From Bacillota bacterium (GTDB lineage Bacteria; Bacillota; Sulfobacillia; Sulfobacillales; Sulfobacillaceae), in NCBI GenBank assembly GCA_026627385.1, contig JAPNUR010000014.1, positions 1-64,000 on the forward strand: DNA of 64,000 nt, read 5' to 3'. The notes under the pieces are model-generated. The model worked only from the letters and a program-made list of their open reading frames with translations, searched no databases and was not told the origin of the DNA. Position numbers and translations under genes: made by a program. This document shows positions 59,800 through 64,000 of the stretch, piece after piece. Numbering within the stretch: the first letter of the stretch is position 1; the number at the start of each line of letters is the position of its first letter.

Positions 59800-60948
59800 A
59801 TGACCCTGCTTCGGGGAATAACCTGGGATCACACGCGCGGGATGACCTCAGTGGTGGCCGCAACCCAGCGGTATCACGAGCGTCACGGCACCCTGGACGT
59901 CATCTGGGAAAAACGATCACTCCAGGCCTTTGCCGACTTTTCGCTCGATGAGTTAAGCGCACGCTATGATTTACTGGTGATTGATCATCCTTGGGTTGGC
60001 ACCGCGTCGCACCGTGCATGGCTAGTGCCGTTAGAGCAATGGTTGAGCGAGGAAGACCTGAAAACGATTCAGAAGGCGTCGGTCGGCCTTTCTTACGAAA
60101 GCTATGTGTACGAGGAACACCTCTGGGCGTTGCCCATCGATGCGGCGGCTCCCGTGTCGGCGTGGCGTCCGGACGTTTTGGCGCAGCGGGGCGTCGAGGT
60201 GCCGCAAACCTGGGACGACCTCTTAGGGCTGGCCCGACAGCGGATCGTGGTCTTGCCAGCGAAAGCCATCGACTTACTGATGCACTATTATATGCTCGTC
60301 AACGCCTTGGGCGGCGACATTGGGCGTACGGACCCGGGTCAGCTGGAAATGCCTATGGTAGAAGCTTTGGAACGGTTGCGCGAATTGGTGAGCCTATGTC
60401 CCCAAGAGGTCTTGAAGTATAACCCCATCGCCGTGTATGAGCTCATGACGGCCACGGACGCGTATGGGTACTGCCCTTTCGGGTACGGCTATGTGAATTA
60501 CGCCATGCCGGGATATGCGCGGCAGTGGCTAACGTTTGGCGATGTCGTGCGGTGGACCTCGGGCGCAACGCTCAACACCGTACTCGGCGGCACAGGCCTG
60601 GCGATATCGGCGCGTTCGCGCCATGTGGAAGAAGCAGTGCGAGTGGCCCGATTTGTGGCCGACGCGGCGACCCAAGCTTCGGTGTACGCCTGGGCGGGAG
60701 GACAGCCGGCGGCGGCTGAGGCCTGGCGCGATCCATTGCTTAACCACCTCACGAACAGCTATTACCAAGCCACGTGGCCGACGTTGCAGCGCGCCTGGAT
60801 TCGTCCCCGCTATCCGGGCTACCTCGCGTTTCAGGACAAGGCGGGTGCGCTAATTCACGAGTACGTGAAATGGGGCGGAGACCCCGGCAAAGTGGTGTCT
60901 ACGCTCCTGACCTACTATCAAAACACGCGAGAGGGCGGTCGAGGATGA
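59800..60948 (+). CDS. solute-binding-protein-like protein without a signal peptide
   Basis: A 382-residue protein with the fold features of family 1 extracellular sugar-binding proteins: LDVIWEKRS near the start, [42 protein letters not shown] and [19 protein letters not shown]. The N-terminus [15 protein letters not shown] has no signal peptide or lipobox, so it is probably cytoplasmic. No ABC permease is in the operon. The ATG at 59800 has aggaggatggagg upstream and is preferred to the start at 59779. Its role here is unknown; it may sense or carry the pathway substrate. Confidence 0.82.
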   Translation: MTLLRGITWDHTRGMTSVVAATQRYHERHGTLDVIWEKRSLQAFADFSLDELSARYDLLVIDHPWVGTASHRAWLVPLEQWLSEEDLKTIQKASVGLSYESYVYEEHLWALPIDAAAPVSAWRPDVLAQRGVEVPQTWDDLLGLARQRIVVLPAKAIDLLMHYYMLVNALGGDIGRTDPGQLEMPMVEALERLRELVSLCPQEVLKYNPIAVYELMTATDAYGYCPFGYGYVNYAMPGYARQWLTFGDVVRWTSGATLNTVLGGTGLAISARSRHVEEAVRVARFVADAATQASVYAWAGGQPAAAEAWRDPLLNHLTNSYYQATWPTLQRAWIRPRYPGYLAFQDKAGALIHEYVKWGGDPGKVVSTLLTYYQNTREGGRG

Positions 60949-62084
60949 AACCCTTGGATCAAATCCTGGTGCTGGAGTTTAGCCAATATTTGTCAGGACC
61001 GTCCGCCACGCTACGATTGGCCGATCTAGGCGCCCGCGTCATCAAAGTGGAACGGCCCGATGGGGGAGACGGCAATCGCCGCCTTTCGTTAGGAGTCGAG
61101 CTGGGGGACGATAGTTTGCTGTTTGCCACCATCAACCGCCACAAAGAGAGTTATGTGGCGGACCTAAAAGATCCGGCGCAGCTTCGGAAAGTCACACAGC
61201 TTGTGGCGCGGGCGGACGTGGTGGTGGAAAATTTTCGACCCGGGGTGATGCAAAAACTGGGGTTGGACTATGAGACGGTCCGGGCACTCAACCCGCGACT
61301 GGTGTATGCACGGGTGACCGGATACGGTGATGAGGGGCCATGGCGTGGAAAGCCGGGGCAGGATTTGCTGGTGCAAGCCTTATCGGGCCTGGCCTGGCTT
61401 AATGGCAACCGTGACCAGCCGCCAATGCCCTTTGGCCTAGCAGTGGCGGACATGATGGCCGGCGCGCATCTTGCCCAAGGTATCTTGGCGTTATTAGTCC
61501 GGCGCGGGAAAACCGGAGAAGGTGGTCTCGTGGAGGTTAGCCTCTTGGAATCGATATTGGATCTGCAAATGGAAGTGTTGACCACGTATCTCAATGACGG
61601 CGGGCAACCGCCGCGGCGGAGTGCGGTGAATAACGCCCATGCATATCTGCCGGCGCCGTATGGCATTTATGGGACCGCTGACGGATATATCGCCTTGGCA
61701 ATGGGTTCACTCGCCGGGCTGGGCGAGCTGCTGGGACTGCCTGATCTCCAGGAGTGGGCCCAGGGACGGGCACCGTTTGAGCATCGGGATGTCATTAAGG
61801 CACGGCTGGCGGCGCATTTGCGTACCCGCACCACGAAGGAGTGGCTCGCGGTGCTCGAACCCGCCGGGTACTGGTGTTCCGACGTGTTGACCTGGGATCA
61901 ATTGATGGCGACGGAAGCATTTCACTCCTTGCAGATGATCCAAATGGTGGCCCAGGCGCGCGGTTCTTTTCGCACCACGCGCTGTCCCATCCGGCTCGAC
62001 GGGCAGCGACTGATGTGCGCGCAAGGCGCGCCCAGCCTCGGTGAGCACACCGCGAGCATTGACCGCGAATTTTCCTTGGCGTAA
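60945..62084 (+). CDS. class III CoA-transferase (CaiB/BaiF)
   Basis: A 379-residue CoA-transferase that moves CoA between organic acids by an aspartyl-CoA intermediate. Landmarks are [62 protein letters not shown], the candidate catalytic Asp in LAVADMMAG (about 170) and [11 protein letters not shown]. Enzymes of this family act on formate, carnitine, succinate, mesaconate or bile acids. Here it suggests that an acid of the pathway is carried as a CoA thioester, used by the MaoC hydratase. The ATG at 60945 overlaps the previous stop. Confidence 0.92.
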   Translation: MKPLDQILVLEFSQYLSGPSATLRLADLGARVIKVERPDGGDGNRRLSLGVELGDDSLLFATINRHKESYVADLKDPAQLRKVTQLVARADVVVENFRPGVMQKLGLDYETVRALNPRLVYARVTGYGDEGPWRGKPGQDLLVQALSGLAWLNGNRDQPPMPFGLAVADMMAGAHLAQGILALLVRRGKTGEGGLVEVSLLESILDLQMEVLTTYLNDGGQPPRRSAVNNAHAYLPAPYGIYGTADGYIALAMGSLAGLGELLGLPDLQEWAQGRAPFEHRDVIKARLAAHLRTRTTKEWLAVLEPAGYWCSDVLTWDQLMATEAFHSLQMIQMVAQARGSFRTTRCPIRLDGQRLMCAQGAPSLGEHTASIDREFSLA

Positions 62085-62129
62085 AGGTAGAACGACGGCA
62101 AAAGATTGGTTAGTCGAAGGAGGATTGTC

Positions 62130-62975
62130 ATGATTGTCGACGCGCATCAGCACTTTTGGAATGGCGACATAGCCGATTATCCCTGGCTGGCGCGGGAAGA
62201 AAACGCCCCCATTCGCCAGCCGTATGATCCCGGTATGTTAGAGCCGTTGCTCAAAGATGTCGGGGTCGACTGCACAGTGGTGGTGCAAGCGATGAATTCG
62301 GTTAAGGACACCGAGGCCATGTTGGCATATGCCGAACAATATCCGTGGATTGCTGGCGTGGTCGGCTGGGTGCCGCTGGACCAGCCGGAGGTGGCCAGCC
62401 GGCAACTTGAAGGTTATGTCAAACATCCCCAATTTAAAGGGGTGCGTCACTTGATTCACGAGGAAGCGGATCCCCACTGGGTCGTTCGCAATCAGGTCAT
62501 CGAAGGGTTGCAGGTGCTGGCATCCAAAGGTCTGCCGTTTGATGTGGTGGCGGTATACCCGCATCATCTAGAGCATGTGCCGACCCTGGTCAATCGCATT
62601 CCCACGCTCAGGGTGGTCATCGATCACTTGGCCAAGCCGCCCATTCGCGGAGGCGATTTCGCCGCGTGGAAACGGGAGATGGCGGCTGCGGCGGAGTGCC
62701 CCCGGGTATATGCGAAAGTTTCGGGGCTAAACACCGCGGCCGATTGGAAGTCCTGGACGGCGGACGACCTATTGCCGTGGATTGACGCCGCCATGGAACT
62801 CTTCGGGCCGGAGCGGTTAATGTTTGGCAGCGACTGGCCGGTCGCTACCTTGGCCGGCTCATACCGTCAGGTGTGGGACGCCACCCTGGCGGTAATTGGA
62901 CGGTATGGTGATGCGGCGTCGCGATGGATTTTAGGCGACACGGCGCGGCACTTTTATCAACTGGAGGAACGCTAA
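62130..62975 (+). CDS. amidohydrolase (sugar-lactonase type)
   Basis: A 281-residue amidohydrolase 2 family TIM barrel. The motifs are DAHQHFW (4-10; HxH), VVVQAMNS, GVRHLIH, VVIDHLAKPP and FGSDWPV (metal Asp). Close relatives are L-fucono-1,5-lactonase, L-rhamnono-lactonase and 4-sulfomuconolactonase. It probably hydrolyses the lactone made by a sugar dehydrogenase, giving the acid used by the dehydratase. The ATG has aaggaggattgtc 6 bases upstream. It ends in the TAATG overlap with the next gene. Confidence 0.92.
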   Translation: MIVDAHQHFWNGDIADYPWLAREENAPIRQPYDPGMLEPLLKDVGVDCTVVVQAMNSVKDTEAMLAYAEQYPWIAGVVGWVPLDQPEVASRQLEGYVKHPQFKGVRHLIHEEADPHWVVRNQVIEGLQVLASKGLPFDVVAVYPHHLEHVPTLVNRIPTLRVVIDHLAKPPIRGGDFAAWKREMAAAAECPRVYAKVSGLNTAADWKSWTADDLLPWIDAAMELFGPERLMFGSDWPVATLAGSYRQVWDATLAVIGRYGDAASRWILGDTARHFYQLEER

Positions 62976-64000
62976 TGGGAGGGCTTGATGAACTCGCGTT
63001 GCAGTATCAACCGCTACTTCCGGAGAACCGCACGCGTGGGATTGGCATTGTCGGTGCCGGCGAAATCGTACAGGCTGCCCATTTGCCAGCTTACCAGAAG
63101 GCCGGTTATCGGGTCGTCGGGATATACGACATCGATTCTGCCAAAGCGCGCCGCGTCGCGGACATGTTTCAGATTCGCACTGTCTTTGATTCGCTGTCGG
63201 CGCTCTTAGAGGCTGATGAGGTGGAAATTGTCGACATTGCCGTGCCGGCCACGCAAGTGCGCTCGGTGGTGGAGGCGGCGGTCGGGCGCAACAAGCATAT
63301 TTTATGTCAAAAGCCGTTGGCGGAATCCTACGACGAGGCGCGGGCTATTGCGGCGATTTGCGCCAGCGGGCGCGGGAAAGCGGCGGTGAATCAGCAAATG
63401 CGCTGGGCACCCGGCATTCAGGCGAGTTACGACATCATCCGGCGCGGCTGGCTAGGAACCGTGACCCAGGCCACCATTCAGGTCAATGTGCTCACGCCTT
63501 GGGACCACTGGCCATGGATGACCGGCGTCAAGGGGATGGAGCTCTTATACCACAGCATTCATTATCTCGACGCGATTCGCTATCTCGTGGGGGATGACCC
63601 TGACTACCTCTTTGCCGATGGGGCCAAGTTTCCCGGACAACCGTGGGCAGCCGACACACGAACGACGGTGATGATGCACTTTCCGGGCGAACTCCGGGCG
63701 TTGATCCACGACAACCACAATAACTGGGCGCCACAGAATGATTGGTACGCGACGTTTCGCTTTGAAGGGACTCGCGGGATCGTCAAGGGGACCAACGGCG
63801 CGTTGTACGATTACCCCGTGGGGCGGGGCGATACCTTAAGCTTTTTAAGCCAGGACGTCGAACCACATACTTGGATTACGCCGCAACTGGCGGGGCGGTG
63901 GTTTCCTGATGCGTTTATGGGGTCGATGGGGGAATTAATGCGGGCCATTGACGAGGAACGGGAACCGCAAAATAGCGTGCAGGATAATCTCAAGACGCTC
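62975..64000 (+). CDS. Gfo/Idh/MocA oxidoreductase, cut by the window end
   Basis: The frame is open from the ATG at 62975 to the last base (342 codons so far). The Rossmann motif is GIGIVGAGEIVQAAHLPAY (22-40). The cofactor-site motif reads CQKPLAES where most relatives have EKP. YHSIHYLDAIRYLVG is in the C-terminal domain. The family oxidises sugars and inositols with NAD(P). With its position in the operon, it could be the sugar dehydrogenase that precedes the lactonase. The C-terminus lies outside the window. Confidence 0.9.
   Translation, partial: MGGLDELALQYQPLLPENRTRGIGIVGAGEIVQAAHLPAYQKAGYRVVGIYDIDSAKARRVADMFQIRTVFDSLSALLEADEVEIVDIAVPATQVRSVVEAAVGRNKHILCQKPLAESYDEARAIAAICASGRGKAAVNQQMRWAPGIQASYDIIRRGWLGTVTQATIQVNVLTPWDHWPWMTGVKGMELLYHSIHYLDAIRYLVGDDPDYLFADGAKFPGQPWAADTRTTVMMHFPGELRALIHDNHNNWAPQNDWYATFRFEGTRGIVKGTNGALYDYPVGRGDTLSFLSQDVEPHTWITPQLAGRWFPDAFMGSMGELMRAIDEEREPQNSVQDNLKTL

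Noticed and set aside
1-64000. CRISPR arrays, tRNA and rRNA genes
   Set aside because: No regularly spaced repeats, cloverleaf sequences or conserved rRNA segments were recognised while reading the gaps.

Overview
The window looks like chromosomal DNA of a moderately GC-rich Gram-positive bacterium, most likely a thermoacidophilic Firmicute of the Sulfobacillus kind. The basis is indirect: strong GGAGG-type ribosome binding sites, frequent GTG and TTG starts, tightly overlapping operons, no outer-membrane genes, a G1 glutamic (acid) endopeptidase, OtsAB trehalose synthesis and many exported wall-type proteins. The genus is an inference. No rRNA, tRNA, CRISPR array or prophage was seen.

Layout. 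1-2.8 kb: the tail of an unknown ORF, then xylose isomerase and xylulokinase. 3-4.8 kb: an exported polysaccharide deacetylase and a GH18-like protein. 4.8-6.8 kb: an IS607-type element with a frameshifted serine recombinase and a catalytically intact TnpB that stops just after the RuvC motif. 6.9-11.7 kb: a degenerate CpsB-like PHP protein, a zinc-type dehydrogenase, a Wzx-like exporter and an acyl-CoA synthetase. 11.7-14.4 kb (minus strand): two tandem Cys/Met-metabolism PLP enzymes and a small unknown protein. 14.6-22 kb: membrane proteins, otsB-otsA, murJ and an AI-2E-type permease. 22-28.3 kb: a zinc ribbon, an unknown protein, a SNF2 helicase with a SWIM-like partner, an SDR and a glycosyltransferase-like protein. 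28.3-29.3 kb: the acid peptidase. 29.5-35.3 kb: a cobyrinate synthase-like protein, a CPBP protease, KDPG aldolase, KDG kinase and an aldehyde dehydrogenase. 35.4-38.7 kb: a MarR-regulated multidrug exporter operon with two small membrane proteins. 38.7-41.6 kb (minus): trpS, a double-length ThyX-like protein and a small unknown protein. 42-44 kb: a small membrane protein and an MFS transporter. 44.2-47.6 kb: a translationally coupled ECF sigma / anti-sigma / ABC transporter operon. 48-55 kb: surface and envelope genes (peptidoglycan-binding repeats, two glycosyltransferases, a large exported beta-rich protein) and a ribbon-helix-helix protein fused to a beta-rich domain. 56.3 kb to the end: a long catabolic operon behind a GntR/FadR-type operator.

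How the genes work together. Sugar and sugar-acid catabolism recurs: xylA-xylB feed the pentose phosphate pathway, eda-kdgK make a lower Entner-Doudoroff or uronate branch, and the last operon combines an SDR dehydrogenase, a lactonase-like amidohydrolase, a split altronate/galactarate-type dehydratase and an RraA-type aldolase with a MaoC hydratase and a class III CoA-transferase. That last mixture is the best candidate for an undescribed pathway. Its substrate cannot be read from the sequence. The other unusual items are the RHH/beta-domain fusion with a palindromic upstream site, the two-domain ThyX-like protein that lacks the usual motif, and the IS607 copy with a possible -1 slippage site.
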